Counted from the first letter of the stretch, positions 19,582-29,779 are shown. The stretch: 64,000 bases of DNA from Devosia sp. 2618 (GCF_040546815.1 NZ_JBEPOO010000001.1:2542001-2606000); one strand, 5' to 3'. The notes: generated by a model from the letters alone, not told the origin. Numbers and translations are program-made.

Positions 19582-20055
19582 CTATTGCTGATTGTAAGGG
19601 TCGAACTGGAGGAGCCAGGAGTAGAGCCACTTTTCGCCGGCGCCGACCGAGGCGACGTCTTCGATTTTCCAGGCGCCGTCGTTGATCATCGAGACGGACA
19701 AAACGGTGGGCTGGCCTTCGGCAACGAAGCTGACGAGGGCCACGGCGACATCGCCCTGAATGACCGGTTCGGTGACGGCGAGGTTGTCGATTTTGGCATC
19801 GGTGCCGTTCAGGAACGGGTTGAAATCGACAATGCCGGGCGCGCCGGGATCGATGCGGGCGCCGGAGCGGTCGACGACGTTGAGCTGGAGATTGTTGACC
19901 ACCAGCGACTGCAGATGATCGGAATAATGCTCTTCGAGATTAATCTGCTGGCCGTTCTGGAGCGGCTGATAGATCGAATCGAGCAGCGCCCGTGGGGAAT
20001 CGACCGGCGCGCCGCCAAAGATCATGGGCACGAGGCCAAACAGTGACAGATCCAT
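19582..20055 (-). CDS. Hypothetical protein, DUF3828-like
   Basis: The 157-residue protein has a hydrophobic N-terminus, a segment of the type LLDSIYQPLQ followed by a YSDHLQSLV element, a DFNPFLNGTDA core, and a C-terminal WKIEDVAS strand. This resembles DUF3828-type proteins of the NTF2-like superfamily, often secreted. The ATG at 20055 has AAGGAG nine bases upstream; the frame is open 11 codons further. Function is unknown. Confidence 0.65.
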   Translation of the reverse strand: MDLSLFGLVPMIFGGAPVDSPRALLDSIYQPLQNGQQINLEEHYSDHLQSLVVNNLQLNVVDRSGARIDPGAPGIVDFNPFLNGTDAKIDNLAVTEPVIQGDVAVALVSFVAEGQPTVLSVSMINDGAWKIEDVASVGAGEKWLYSWLLQFDPYNQQ

Positions 20056-20186
20056 TCCCGACGACTCCTTAAAGCTGCGCCACCGCACCGTTGCTTAGCC
20101 AACAAGCCAAAAGTGTGGCGGCAAGGAAGCGCTTGCCTCGTTGCGTTCGGTCGTGCATCACGCAGGCAACAGCGATGGAGGCTTAA

Positions 20187-21461
20187 ATGCGGGTTCTGGT
20201 GATCGGTTCGGGTGGGCGCGAACATGCGCTGGCGTGGAAGATTGCGCAGTCGCCGCTGCTGACCAAACTGTTCATCGCCCCCGGCAACGGTGGCACCGGC
20301 GCGGTGGCCGAAAACGTCGTGATCGACATTACCGACCACAAGGCCGTGGTTGATTTCTGCAAGCTGATGGCGATTGATTTTGTGGTCGTGGGGCCCGATG
20401 CACAGGTGGTTGCCGGGCTGGGCGACGATGTGCGCGCGGCGGGGATTACCTGCTTTTGCCCGAGCAAGGCCGCCGGTCAGCTGGAAGGCTCGAAGGGCTT
20501 TACCAAGGCGCTGTGCGACGAGATGGATATTCCCACCGCCGCCTATGGCCGGTTCGACAACGAGGCGGCGGCGCTCGCCTATCTCTACATGCAGGGCGCA
20601 CCCATCGTCATCAAGGCCGATGGGCTGGCGGCGGGCAAGGGCGTGACCGTCGCGATGACCGTAGAGGAAGCGGAAGCGGCGATCGTTGATTGCTTTGCCG
20701 GGGCTTTTGGCGAGTCCGGCGCGGAAGTGGTGATCGAAGAATTCATGGAGGGCGAGGAGGTAAGCCTCTTCGTGCTCTGCGACGGCACCGACATTCTGCC
20801 GCTGACCACGGCGCAGGACCACAAACGCGCTTTTGACGGCGATACCGGCCCCAATACGGGTGGCATGGGCGCCTATTCCCCTGCCCCTGTGATGTCGCGC
20901 GCGGTTTACGAGGACACTCTGGAGCGCGTGATCTGGCCGACGGTGCGGGGGCTCGCGGCACGCGGGACGCCATATCAGGGCGTGCTCTATGCCGGGCTGA
21001 TGCTGACCGCCGATGGTCCGAAGCTGGTCGAATACAATGCGCGGTTCGGCGATCCGGAAACACAGGTGCTGGTGATGCGGATGGAAAGCGACCTGCTGCC
21101 GCTGCTGCATGCGACGGCAACCGGCACGCTGGCGGGGCACGATGTGCGCTGGAAAGACCAGTATGCGCTGACCGTGATCATGGCCACCGAGGGCTATCCC
21201 GGCAGCTATGGCAAGGGCAGCGAAATCCGGGGTGCCGAAAACATCGACAGCGACACGATTGTGGTGTTCCATGCCGGAACGCGGCGCGATGGTGAACGTT
21301 TACTTGCTGCCGGTGGTCGCGTTCTAAACGTTACGGCTCTCGGCAAGGATCTCAAAGAGGCGCAGGAGCGTGCTTACGCAGCGGTGGACCAGATTATTTG
21401 GCCAGAAGGTTTTTGCCGCCGAGACATCGGCTGGCGCGAGCTCGCCCGCACGTCCATCTGA
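20187..21461 (+). CDS. purD: Phosphoribosylamine-glycine ligase
   Basis: The 424-residue ATP-grasp enzyme forms glycinamide ribonucleotide in purine synthesis. The N-terminus [18 protein letters not shown], the ATP-grasp glycine loop ([12 protein letters not shown]), the [12 protein letters not shown] segment and the metal-binding [10 protein letters not shown] motif are all present. It stands alone, divergent from the DUF3828-like gene, and the patatin gene follows 142 bases later. Confidence 0.97.
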   Translation: MRVLVIGSGGREHALAWKIAQSPLLTKLFIAPGNGGTGAVAENVVIDITDHKAVVDFCKLMAIDFVVVGPDAQVVAGLGDDVRAAGITCFCPSKAAGQLEGSKGFTKALCDEMDIPTAAYGRFDNEAAALAYLYMQGAPIVIKADGLAAGKGVTVAMTVEEAEAAIVDCFAGAFGESGAEVVIEEFMEGEEVSLFVLCDGTDILPLTTAQDHKRAFDGDTGPNTGGMGAYSPAPVMSRAVYEDTLERVIWPTVRGLAARGTPYQGVLYAGLMLTADGPKLVEYNARFGDPETQVLVMRMESDLLPLLHATATGTLAGHDVRWKDQYALTVIMATEGYPGSYGKGSEIRGAENIDSDTIVVFHAGTRRDGERLLAAGGRVLNVTALGKDLKEAQERAYAAVDQIIWPEGFCRRDIGWRELARTSI

Positions 21462-21603
21462 ACCCTTCCTAAACCAGCCAGGCGTAGCCTCTCCCAAGAC
21501 CGTCGTTGCAAAGACCCTGCTCAAACGCCCGCTGACCCCGCTGCAAATTCGCGGCAAAGCGTTCGCCGATGGGCTGCGGAACGCGGGCGAGGAGCGGGTT
21601 AAG

Positions 21604-22482
21604 ATGGCAAGCATATCTGGACCGCGGATCGGGGTGGCGCTGGGCGGCGGATCGGCGCGCGGGCTGACGCATATTCCCTATATCGAAGCGATGGACGAGC
21701 TGGGGCTGAGGCCATCGGTGATTTCGGGCACCTCTATCGGCGCACTGATCGGGGCGGGCTGGGCCGCAGGGATGACGGGCAAGGAATTGCGCGAGCATTC
21801 CTATGAGGTGCTGGGCACGATGCGCATCATCGCCACCAAGCTCTGGGCGACGCAAATCCGTGGCATTGGCGGGATTCTAAAGAACGGCATTTCGATGCAG
21901 CTCGATGCGACCAGCATTGTGGACGCATTCACGCCGGCCAGCTTTCCGCTGCAGTTCAAGGATCTCAAAATCCCGCTCTATGTGGTGGCGACCGATTTCC
22001 AATCCTGGCACCAGGTGGTGTTCAATTCGGGGCTGTTACGACCGGCGATTGCGGGCTCAATTGCCATTCCAAGCCTGTTCAAGCCGGTGGTTTATGCCAA
22101 TCATATTCTGGTCGATGGCGGCGTGGTCAATCCGCTGCCGCTTGATCAGGCCGATATCGACACGGACTTTCTGATCGGCATCGACGTCAATGGCGACCCC
22201 TCGCAAGGCATCGCCAAGACCGACCACAAAGCGCTCGATATCTGGTTCGGTTCGGCCCAGATCATGATGCATTCGCTGACGGCGCATATGATGGCGGCCT
22301 ATCCGCCCGACATCTATGTCCGGCCCCATGTCGCCAATTTCGGGGCGATGGAGTTTTGGCGGGTGCGCGAGATCGTCACCCATGCTGAGGTGGAAAAAGA
22401 TCGCTTCAAACGCATCCTTGCGCAGAAAGTGGAAGCCTATATTCAGGGCAAAGTGCCGGTGATCGAGAGCAATCCGGGCTAG
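21604..22482 (+). CDS. Patatin-like phospholipase
   Basis: The 292-residue hydrolase has the patatin catalytic dyad and oxyanion loop: GGGSARG at residues 14-20, Ser44 within GTSIG, and Asp171 in VDGGVVNP. Such proteins are intracellular serine lipases or acylhydrolases; the substrate here is unknown. No signal peptide is seen. ATG at 21604 was chosen with GAGGAG upstream, because it places the GGGxxxG loop close to the N-terminus as in relatives; the frame is open 78 codons upstream into purD. Confidence 0.9.
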   Translation: MASISGPRIGVALGGGSARGLTHIPYIEAMDELGLRPSVISGTSIGALIGAGWAAGMTGKELREHSYEVLGTMRIIATKLWATQIRGIGGILKNGISMQLDATSIVDAFTPASFPLQFKDLKIPLYVVATDFQSWHQVVFNSGLLRPAIAGSIAIPSLFKPVVYANHILVDGGVVNPLPLDQADIDTDFLIGIDVNGDPSQGIAKTDHKALDIWFGSAQIMMHSLTAHMMAAYPPDIYVRPHVANFGAMEFWRVREIVTHAEVEKDRFKRILAQKVEAYIQGKVPVIESNPG

Positions 22483-22502
22483 ATCTAGCTGGAGAGCGGT
22501 TG

Positions 22503-22853
22503 ATGAGCGCGGACAAGATTTCTCAATGGCTCGATGGGGTTGGCGTGGCCAGCCCGACCAATCATGCGACGGTATTGGCGTTGCGGGAGCTGGTCCTGGC
22601 GGCTGCACCCAGCGCCAGTGAGGGCTTCAAATATGGCGGCCTGCATTATTCGACCGCACGGCCGTTTTGCGGGATTTTCGCCTTTGCCAGCCATGTGACG
22701 CTGGAGTTTTCGCGCGGGGCAGAGCTGGACGATCCGGCCGGTGTGCTGCTGGGCGATGGGCAGTATCGGCGGCATATCCGCTTCAAGGGACCCGATGCGG
22801 TCAATGTCGCGGTGCTGGCGCCCTATATTGCGCAGGCTTGCGCGCTGGCGTGA
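22503..22853 (+). CDS. DUF1801 domain protein
   Basis: The 116-residue protein has the DUF1801 (YdhG-like) pattern: a conserved LRELVLAAAP helix, FKYGGLHY, CGIFAFASHVTLEF, and a terminal stretch with RHIRFKG. The fold is a small alpha/beta domain related to iron-chaperone-like proteins, without known activity. It starts 20 bases after the patatin gene, so the two may be cotranscribed, and it converges on tadA. Confidence 0.85.
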   Translation: MSADKISQWLDGVGVASPTNHATVLALRELVLAAAPSASEGFKYGGLHYSTARPFCGIFAFASHVTLEFSRGAELDDPAGVLLGDGQYRRHIRFKGPDAVNVAVLAPYIAQACALA

Positions 22854-22856
22854 GCG

Positions 22857-23312
22857 TCACTCCTTGCGCAGGGCGCGGAAGAAGTCGCGCAGCATAGCCT
22901 CGGAGCGCGAGGCGCCGAGGCCGCCGATGACTTCGGGGGCGTGGTGGCAGGTGGGCTGGGTGAACAGGCGCACGCCGTTTTCGACAGCACCGGCCTTGGT
23001 ATCTTCGGCGGCGAAATAGACCCGACGCAGGCGGGTGTGGGCGATGGCGCCGGCGCACATAGCGCAGGGCTCGAGCGTGACGTACAGGTCGCAGCCATCG
23101 AGACGGCCGGTGCCGCGCGTGGCCAGGGCTGTGCGGATGGCCAGCATTTCGGCATGGGCGGTCGGGTCATTGAGCGCCTTCATGCGGTTGCGCTCGGCAG
23201 CGAGGATGGTTGTGCCCTCCATGACCACGGCGCCGACCGGGGCTTCGCCATTGCGGGCGGCGTCCTCGGCGAGGGAAAGGGCTAGGTCCATGGGGGATTG
23301 AGTGGTGGGCAT
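22857..23312 (-). CDS. tadA: tRNA-specific adenosine deaminase
   Basis: The 151-residue zinc enzyme deaminates adenosine 34 to inosine in tRNA-Arg. The zinc-dependent deaminase motifs are present: HAE (His53, catalytic Glu55) and PCAMC (Cys83, Cys86). No clear ribosome binding site was found, so the start is uncertain between 23312 and an ATG seven codons later; the frame remains open 35 codons upstream. It is divergent from mutL. Confidence 0.92.
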   Translation of the reverse strand: MPTTQSPMDLALSLAEDAARNGEAPVGAVVMEGTTILAAERNRMKALNDPTAHAEMLAIRTALATRGTGRLDGCDLYVTLEPCAMCAGAIAHTRLRRVYFAAEDTKAGAVENGVRLFTQPTCHHAPEVIGGLGASRSEAMLRDFFRALRKE

Positions 23313-23407
23313 GGTGTGGGTTTTAGCGTGCGGTTGGTGGGGGCTCAAGGGTGGGTTTTTTGCGGGAATGACGTGGTGGGTGTCACCGCCACCGCGCTCT
23401 CGAAAGA

Positions 23408-23454
23408 GTACCCCCACCTAACCTCCCCCTGATAGGGGGAGGGATTCGGCCGGT
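23408..23454. repeat. Half copy of repeat family E upstream of mutL
   Basis: The stretch from GTACCCCCACCTAACC through CCCCCTGATAGGGGGAGGGA is one arm of the family E element seen complete at 26951, 33281, 51687 and 53086. It contains its own short stem (TCCCCCT/AGGGGGA). It lies between the divergent tadA and mutL genes. Confidence 0.75.
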
Positions 23455-23546
23455 GGGTGGGGCGCCATAGAACTCTGCATAGGCGTCCGAAACGGGTCGG
23501 AAACTGCCCTTCCCTGTCCTATATTCTGCGTTCAGGAGAATCGCCC

Positions 23547-25364
23547 TTGCCCATCCGTCAGTTGCCCGAAGATCTGATCAATCGCATTGCTGCCGGTGAG
23601 GTGGTGGAGCGGCCGGCCAGTGTGGTCAAGGAACTGGTGGAGAACGCCATCGATGCGGGCGCGAGCCGGATCGTGGTGACGACGGCGGCGGGTGGCAAGG
23701 GGCTGATCCGGATCGAGGATGACGGTCACGGCATGGACCGGGCTGACCTCGTGCTATCGGTCGAGCGGCATGCCACGTCCAAGCTCAGCGAGGACGAACT
23801 CGACGATATTCGCACGCTGGGTTTTCGTGGCGAGGCGCTGGCGTCGATCGGGTCGGTGGCGGAGCTCAGTATTTCGTCGCGCACGGCGCAGGCCGAGAGC
23901 GGGTTGCGGATCGATGTGCGCAGTGGCGTGCGGACCGGGCCGGTGCCGCAGGCGATGAACCGGGGCACGATTGTCGAGGTGAAGAACCTGTTCGCCAACG
24001 TGCCGGCGCGGTTGAAGTTTTTGAAAACCGACCGGGCGGAAGCCGGGGCGATCACGGATGTGCTCAAGCGCCTGGCGATGGCAAATCCGGCGGTGCATTT
24101 CATGCTCAATGGCAGCGACCGGTCGCCCCATAACTGGCCCGCCGTGAGTGGCACCGGGGCGCTTGAGGCGCGGCTGGGACAGGTGATCGGCGACGATTTT
24201 TCGCGCAATGCGGTGCCGCTGGCAAGCGCGCGGCATGGCGTGGTAGTGGCGGGGTTGGCCGGGTTGCCGACCTATACGCGGGCCAACTCCCTGAGCCAGT
24301 TCTATTTCGTCAATGGGCGGTCAGTGCGCGACAAGGTGCTGGTCGGGGCGATCCGGGCGGCTTACGCCGACTATACGTTCCGCGACCGGTTTCCGGTGGT
24401 GGCGCTTTATATCGCGGTCGATCCGGGCGAGGTGGACGTCAATGTGCACCCGGCCAAGGCGGAACTGCGTTTTCGCGATGCGGGAGCGGTGCGCAGTGCG
24501 GTGATCCGCGCGATTGGCGAGGCGCTGACGGCGGCGGGGTTCAAGGCATCGACCAGTGTGGCCGACGACGTGCTGGGGGCGTTTACGACGCCTGCCTATG
24601 AGGCCACTGCGCCAACCAGTTTTGCGCCGATGCCGATGCGGCAGTCGCTGCCGTTTTCGGGTTATGACCGGCCGATGGGCGCGGGCAGCAACAATCCGTT
24701 TTCGCCGGCGTTCGGCACCATTGATGGGTTGAACGAACCGAGCGCGCGGATCGAGCCGGAGGCGGCCCCTGCCCTGATGGAATATCCGCTGGGTACGGCG
24801 CGGGCGCAGATGTTTGACAATTTCATCATCGCGCAGAACAGCGAAGGCCTGCTGCTGGTGGACCAGCATGCAGCCCATGAGCGGCTGGTTTATGAGCGGT
24901 TCAAGGCGCAGCTGGCCTCGGGGCCGGTGGCAAGCCAGAGCCAGCTGATCCCCATCGTGATCGAGCTGCCCGAGGAAGATTGCGTGCGGCTGGAAGAGGC
25001 GGCGGCGGAGCTGGAGCGGTTTGGGCTTTATCTCGAACGGTTTGGACCGCGTGCCATAGCGGTGCGCGAGACCCCTGCCCTTCTGGGCAATTCCGATATC
25101 CAGGGGCTGGTGCGCGACGTGGCGGACGGGCTGGCGGAGTGGGATTCCATCGCGGCCGTCAGCGACCGGATGGAGACCATTATCGCGCGCATGGCGTGCC
25201 ATGGTTCGGTGCGGTCGGGACGACGGTTGCGGGTGGACGAGATGAATGCGCTGCTGCGCGACATGGAGGCGACGCCCCATTCGGGCCAGTGCATCCATGG
25301 CCGACCGACCTATGTCGAACTCAAAAAGACCGACATCGAGCGGCTGTTCGGACGGAGCAGATAG
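23547..25364 (+). CDS. mutL: DNA mismatch repair protein MutL
   Basis: The 605-residue GHKL ATPase couples MutS mismatch recognition to strand removal. N-terminal ATPase motifs are clear: Glu29 and Asn33 in KELVENAIDAG, DDGHGM near 58, and GFRGEALAS at 92-100. The C-terminal domain has DQHAAHERLVYE starting at Asp439, the DQHAx2Ex4E endonuclease motif, so this MutL should nick DNA itself, as in bacteria without MutH. The start is TTG at 23547 with AGGAG eight bases upstream; the extra 30 upstream codons are not MutL-like. Confidence 0.96.
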   Translation: MPIRQLPEDLINRIAAGEVVERPASVVKELVENAIDAGASRIVVTTAAGGKGLIRIEDDGHGMDRADLVLSVERHATSKLSEDELDDIRTLGFRGEALASIGSVAELSISSRTAQAESGLRIDVRSGVRTGPVPQAMNRGTIVEVKNLFANVPARLKFLKTDRAEAGAITDVLKRLAMANPAVHFMLNGSDRSPHNWPAVSGTGALEARLGQVIGDDFSRNAVPLASARHGVVVAGLAGLPTYTRANSLSQFYFVNGRSVRDKVLVGAIRAAYADYTFRDRFPVVALYIAVDPGEVDVNVHPAKAELRFRDAGAVRSAVIRAIGEALTAAGFKASTSVADDVLGAFTTPAYEATAPTSFAPMPMRQSLPFSGYDRPMGAGSNNPFSPAFGTIDGLNEPSARIEPEAAPALMEYPLGTARAQMFDNFIIAQNSEGLLLVDQHAAHERLVYERFKAQLASGPVASQSQLIPIVIELPEEDCVRLEEAAAELERFGLYLERFGPRAIAVRETPALLGNSDIQGLVRDVADGLAEWDSIAAVSDRMETIIARMACHGSVRSGRRLRVDEMNALLRDMEATPHSGQCIHGRPTYVELKKTDIERLFGRSR

Positions 25365-25365
25365 A

Positions 25366-26916
25366 ATGACCAGCGGCATCCACCACGTCACCCTGATCAC
25401 CGCCGATGTGCAGGCCAATGTGGACTTTTATGTCGGGTTTTTGGGCCTGCGGCTGGTGAAGCGCACCGCCGGCTATGAGGACGCGCGGCAGCTGCATCTG
25501 TTTTATGGCGACTATTCTGCGACGCCCGGTTCGCTGATCACCTTCCTCGTGTGGCAGGGCGGCTCGGCGGGGCAGCCGGGCGCTGGGCAAGTGAGCGAGC
25601 TGGCGCTGACGATTGCGCCCAATTCGATCGGCTATTGGCTTGAACGCGCCTTGCGGCACCAGGTCAAGGTTGAGGGCACGGGGCAGGAATTTGGTGAGAC
25701 CGTGCTGCGGCTGCGCGATCCCGATGGGGTGGCGATCAAGCTGGTGGGTATCGACCTGCCGCCGCTCGACATGCCCGAGAACGATATTGCGCCCGAGCAT
25801 GCCATTCGGCGAATTCGCGGGGTGACGCTGCTATCGGATGTGCAGGAGGAAACGGTGGCGTTCATGGCCACCTATTTCGGTTTTCACCCGACCGGCGTCG
25901 ATGGCACGACGCAGCGGATGATTTCGGACGTCGGCGATGTGCTAGATATTCGCGATGCGGCCGGATTTTGGCCCGGCGCGCCGGGGGCTGGCACGGCCGA
26001 CCACGTGGCGGTGCGAGCCGTGGATGCGGCGGAAGTCGAGGCGGTGGAGCGGGCCCTGCGGCAGCGCAATTCGAGCCCCACCAATTTGCATGACCGGCAA
26101 TATTTCACCTCGCTCTACGTGCGCGAGCCGGGCGGGACGCTGATCGAAATGGCCAGCGACGGGCCGGGTTTTACGCTGGACGAACCGCTGGAAACGCTGG
26201 GCACGGAACTGTTTATGCCGCCAGACGCAGCGGACCCGGAGGCCATCAAGGTGATGCTGCCGCAGTTCGGCCTGCCGGGGCTGGAGCGCGTGGTTTATCG
26301 CGAGATGATCTACGACCACCGGTTTTATACGCCTGAGGCTCCGGACGGCACGACCATGGTGCTGCTGCATGGCACAGGCGGCGACGAGACCGATCTGATG
26401 CCGCTGGCGCATCGCGCGGCGCCGCATGCGACGCTGCTAGGACTGCGTGGGCGCAGTACCGAGGACGGTACGCGGCGCTGGTTCCGGGGCTTCGGGCCGA
26501 TGCTATTTGACCAGAAGGACGTCCGGTTTGAGGCGACGGCGCTCGATGCGTTCGTGGTTGAGGCGCGGGCGGCTTATGGGCTGGATAGCGAGCGATTGGT
26601 TGGGCTGGGCTATTCCAACGGGGCCAATTTTTTGGCGTCGGCGATGCTGTTGCAGCCGGGACTGGGTATTCGCAAGGCGGTGTTGTTGCGGCCAGTGCCG
26701 GTGCTCGACGTGGTGCCCGAGGCGGATCTGGCAGGGGTCGAGGTGCTGGTGATCGCCGGGGAGCGGGATGCGTATCGCGGCAAGAGCGAGGAACTGGCGG
26801 GGATTTTGGAGGCAGCCGGGGCCACGGTGCGGCTGGAGATTGTGCCTGGGGCGCATGAGATTGCGAACGGGGATGCTGGGGTGATTGGGGAGTGGATGGC
26901 GGGGCTACCGCGTTAG
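25366..26916 (+). CDS. Fused VOC ring-cleaving dioxygenase and alpha/beta hydrolase
   Basis: The 516-residue protein joins two parts. Residues 1 to about 310 are a double VOC (glyoxalase-fold) dioxygenase like MhqO, with the metal-type HHVTLIT start, LRDPDG and a second module starting RRIRGVTLLSD. Residues about 325-516 are an alpha/beta hydrolase like MhqD or carboxylesterases, with nucleophile Ser417 in GYSNG and His497 near the end. In Bacillus MhqO and MhqD are separate proteins of quinone resistance. The ATG lies one base after the mutL stop. Actual substrate is inferred only. Confidence 0.88.
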   Translation: MTSGIHHVTLITADVQANVDFYVGFLGLRLVKRTAGYEDARQLHLFYGDYSATPGSLITFLVWQGGSAGQPGAGQVSELALTIAPNSIGYWLERALRHQVKVEGTGQEFGETVLRLRDPDGVAIKLVGIDLPPLDMPENDIAPEHAIRRIRGVTLLSDVQEETVAFMATYFGFHPTGVDGTTQRMISDVGDVLDIRDAAGFWPGAPGAGTADHVAVRAVDAAEVEAVERALRQRNSSPTNLHDRQYFTSLYVREPGGTLIEMASDGPGFTLDEPLETLGTELFMPPDAADPEAIKVMLPQFGLPGLERVVYREMIYDHRFYTPEAPDGTTMVLLHGTGGDETDLMPLAHRAAPHATLLGLRGRSTEDGTRRWFRGFGPMLFDQKDVRFEATALDAFVVEARAAYGLDSERLVGLGYSNGANFLASAMLLQPGLGIRKAVLLRPVPVLDVVPEADLAGVEVLVIAGERDAYRGKSEELAGILEAAGATVRLEIVPGAHEIANGDAGVIGEWMAGLPR

Positions 26917-26950
26917 GTCTCGGGCGCTGCGGATTGAAGGTTTGATGAGG

Positions 26951-27071
26951 GGATACCCCCACCTCGCCTCCCCCTGATAGGGGGAGGAATTCGGCTGGTG
27001 AGTGTGGCTCGATCTTGCCACAAATCGGATCGGCCCCCCCCTTTTCAGGGGGAGGTTAGGTGGGGGTATCC
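26951..27071. repeat. Complete inverted repeat of family E
   Basis: The element starts GGATACCCCCACC and ends with the complement GGTGGGGGTATCC, with inner palindromes around CCCCCTGATAGGGGGAGG and CCCTTTTCAGGGGGAGGTTAG. It lies between the convergent VOC-hydrolase gene and edd, where it may act as a shared transcript end. Other copies are at 33281, 51687 and 53086. Confidence 0.85.
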
Positions 27072-27077
27072 TACCCC

Positions 27078-28892
27078 TTACTGGAACACACTCGCGCCGC
27101 GGTCGGCGACGCCGACCAGGCTGCGGAAGCCGGCGAAGAGTTCGCGGCCCATGCCGAAGTGCTGGCTGCGCAGGTCTTCGGTGGCGGGGGTGCGGGAGAA
27201 GAATTCCTTTTCGTCGCCGAGGAAGGTGAGCGTGCCTTCATTGGCGTCGAGGCGGATCATGTCGCCGTCGCGGATCTTGGAGATCGGGCCGCCGTCGACG
27301 GCTTCGGGCGTCATGTGGATGGCGGCGGGGACCTTGCCCGAAGCGCCGGACATGCGGCCGTCGGTCAGCAGCGCAACCTTGAAGCCACGATCCTGCAGGA
27401 TGCCCAGTGAAGGCGTGAGCTTGTGCAACTCGGGCATACCAAGGGCCTTGGGGCCAGAGAAGCGGACCACCGCAATCATGTCGCCGGTCAGTTCGCCAGC
27501 CTTGAACGCGGCCTGCAGGCCTTCCTGGCCGTGGAACACCTTGGCGGGAGCTTCGATGACGCGGTGCTCGGGCTTGACGGCCGAGACCTTGATGACCGAG
27601 CGGCCGAGATTGCCGGTGAGGAGCTTGAGGCCGCCGGTTGGCGAGAACGCGGTCGCCACCTTGGTCAGCACCTTTGGCAGGGCCGATTCCTTGGGGGACT
27701 GTTCGAAGGCCAGCTTTTCTTCGATCAGCTTGGCTTCGACGGTGTAGTTGGAGAGGCCATCGCCCCACACGGTCTTGACGTCTTCGTGCAGGTGGCCGCT
27801 TTCGAGCAGTTCCTGAATGAGGAAGCCCATGCCGCCAGCGGCGTGGAAATGGTTCACGTCGGCAACGCCGTTGGGATAGACGCGGGCCAGCAGAGGCGTT
27901 GCGTCCGAGAGGTCGCTCATATCGTCCCACGTGACATGCAGGCCAGCGGCCGCCGCGATGGAGATAAGGTGCATGGTGTGGTTGGTGGAGCCACCGGTGG
28001 CGTGCAGACCGACCAGACCGTTGACGATGGCCTTGGCGTCGATGATGTGGCCGACAGGCGTGTAGTTATTGCCAAGGGCCGAGAGCGACAGGGCGCGGAC
28101 GGTGGCTTCGCGGGTCAGGGCATCGCGCAGGGGCGTGCCCGGATTGACGAAGCTGGCGCCCGGCAGGTGCAGGCCCATGATTTCCATCAGCATCTGATTG
28201 GAATTGGCGGTGCCGTAGAAGGTGCAGGTGCCGGCCGAGTGGTAGGACTTGCTCTCGGCTTCGAGCAGTTCAGCGCGGCCGACCTTGCCCTCCATATAGA
28301 GCTGGCGGACCTTGGACTTCTCATCGTTCGGCAGGCCCGAGGGCATGGGGCCGGCAGGCACGAAGACGGCTGGCAGGTGACCAAAGGTCAGCGCGCCGAT
28401 CAACAGGCCGGGGACGATCTTGTCGCAAATGCCGAGGTAAACGGCGGCATCGAACATGTTGTGGCTGAGCGAGATCGCGGTCGCCATGGCGATGACGTCG
28501 CGGGAAAACAGCGACAGGTCCATGCCCGGCTGGCCTTGCGTCACGCCATCGCACATGGCGGGAACGCCGCCGGCGACCTGGGCCGTGGCGCCGATATCGC
28601 GGGCCGCCTGTTTGATGATGTCTGGATAGAACTGGTAGGGCTGGTGGGCCGACAGCATGTCGTTATAGCTGGTGATGATGCCCAGATTGAGCGTCTTGCT
28701 GCCAGCGAGCTGGGCCTTTTCAGCCGGAGTACAGGCCGCAAAGGCGTGGGCGAGGTTGCCACAGGACAGCACGGCGCGATTGACGCCGGCTTCGCGCGCG
28801 GCATCGAGACGGTTGAGGTAGTCACTCCGGCTATCGCGGCTACGCGCGGCGATGCGATCAGTGACATCCTGAATAGCCTGACGGACAGACAT
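27078..28892 (-). CDS. edd: Phosphogluconate dehydratase
   Basis: The 604-residue [4Fe-4S] enzyme converts 6-phosphogluconate to 2-keto-3-deoxy-6-phosphogluconate, the first Entner-Doudoroff step. IlvD/Edd family hallmarks are present, including [17 protein letters not shown] and the [11 protein letters not shown] segment, and length matches Edd rather than IlvD. A GGAGCTCGCTATG context supports the start. It is the last gene of a BadF kinase-zwf-pgl-edd series; the aldolase gene eda is not in the window. Confidence 0.96.
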   Translation of the reverse strand: MSVRQAIQDVTDRIAARSRDSRSDYLNRLDAAREAGVNRAVLSCGNLAHAFAACTPAEKAQLAGSKTLNLGIITSYNDMLSAHQPYQFYPDIIKQAARDIGATAQVAGGVPAMCDGVTQGQPGMDLSLFSRDVIAMATAISLSHNMFDAAVYLGICDKIVPGLLIGALTFGHLPAVFVPAGPMPSGLPNDEKSKVRQLYMEGKVGRAELLEAESKSYHSAGTCTFYGTANSNQMLMEIMGLHLPGASFVNPGTPLRDALTREATVRALSLSALGNNYTPVGHIIDAKAIVNGLVGLHATGGSTNHTMHLISIAAAAGLHVTWDDMSDLSDATPLLARVYPNGVADVNHFHAAGGMGFLIQELLESGHLHEDVKTVWGDGLSNYTVEAKLIEEKLAFEQSPKESALPKVLTKVATAFSPTGGLKLLTGNLGRSVIKVSAVKPEHRVIEAPAKVFHGQEGLQAAFKAGELTGDMIAVVRFSGPKALGMPELHKLTPSLGILQDRGFKVALLTDGRMSGASGKVPAAIHMTPEAVDGGPISKIRDGDMIRLDANEGTLTFLGDEKEFFSRTPATEDLRSQHFGMGRELFAGFRSLVGVADRGASVFQ

Positions 28893-28949
28893 AGCGAGCT
28901 CCTTTTGCAGCGCCGACCGCTCAACACGATGCAGCGCCTGCCTTGGTTG

Positions 28950-28995
28950 CGCGTTCCCGCAACGGAGAGATGGGGCCCATTCTCCTGGGAACGCG
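28950..28995 (-). promoter_or_regulatory. Long hairpin in the pgl-edd gap
   Basis: The sequence CGCGTTCCC at 28950-28958 pairs perfectly with 28987-28995, and inside it an imperfect second stem (GGAGAGATGGG with CCCATTCTCC) continues the helix. The structure lies in the message between pgl and edd, without a T tract. It could be an RNA processing or stability element that changes the ratio of the two enzymes; that role is inference. Confidence 0.5.
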
Positions 28996-29047
28996 TCTTG
29001 GAGCCCTTTCGTGGCCTAAACGGTCGATTGGGGACCGCAGAGGGGAC

Positions 29048-29743
29048 TTAGGGGCACCAGTACACAGTTACAGGTTGGCCGGAGCGCAATACGGCGCGGA
29101 TGGGCATGTCCTCGGTGGGACCATCACCCAGAGCCTTGTCGAGCACTTCGGCCTTTTCCTCCCCTTCGATCTGAAGGTACAGCCCATCCGTGCGGAGGAG
29201 ACGCGGTAGGGTAAAGGTTATCCGGGCTTCGCCAGCACCGGGGGCATGAATGGCCAGCGTCGGGCCTTCGGCCGTCAGCGCCTGGCTCAGCGTATCGCCG
29301 AGAGGGAAGAAGGACGCGGTGTGTCCATCATTGCCCATGCCCAAAATGACGGCGGCGAATGGCTCCGGCAGATCGGCGAGCAGCGCATTGGTTTTGGCAA
29401 CATGGGCCGCGTCTGGTTGTTCGCCGCCCGAAAACAGCGGGAAGAAACGGGCAACAGCCGCCGGCCCCTGCAGCAGACGTTCGTTGACCAGCAGGGCGTT
29501 GGAGCGGTCATTGGTGTCATCGACCCAGCGCTCGTCGACCAGCGTGACAATGACCTTGGTCCAGTCGATGTCCTTGGTCTTGCCCAGTGCCTGGAAAAAG
29601 CGCGATGGGGTCGAACCACCGCTGACCGCAATCGCCGCAATGCCGCGCTCGGCAATGGCCGTACGGATACGGTCTGCCACTGCCTCGGCCAGTTCCTTGG
29701 CGAGGGTGGGCTTATCGGCGAAGGTGCGGCGGTCGATTGTCAT
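29048..29743 (-). CDS. pgl: 6-phosphogluconolactonase
   Basis: The 231-residue enzyme hydrolyses 6-phosphogluconolactone. It is of the NagB-like DevB type: AVSGGSTPSRFF near the N-terminus, LVDERWVDDTNDRSN in the middle and LGMGNDGHTASFFP, all typical. ATG at 29743 was preferred over a TTG two codons upstream. It sits between zwf and edd, separated from zwf by a palindromic repeat and from edd by a hairpin. Confidence 0.95.
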   Translation of the reverse strand: MTIDRRTFADKPTLAKELAEAVADRIRTAIAERGIAAIAVSGGSTPSRFFQALGKTKDIDWTKVIVTLVDERWVDDTNDRSNALLVNERLLQGPAAVARFFPLFSGGEQPDAAHVAKTNALLADLPEPFAAVILGMGNDGHTASFFPLGDTLSQALTAEGPTLAIHAPGAGEARITFTLPRLLRTDGLYLQIEGEEKAEVLDKALGDGPTEDMPIRAVLRSGQPVTVYWCP

Positions 29744-29779
29744 TTTCAAACTCGAAACTGTGCTGGTGCAGGGATCGTA

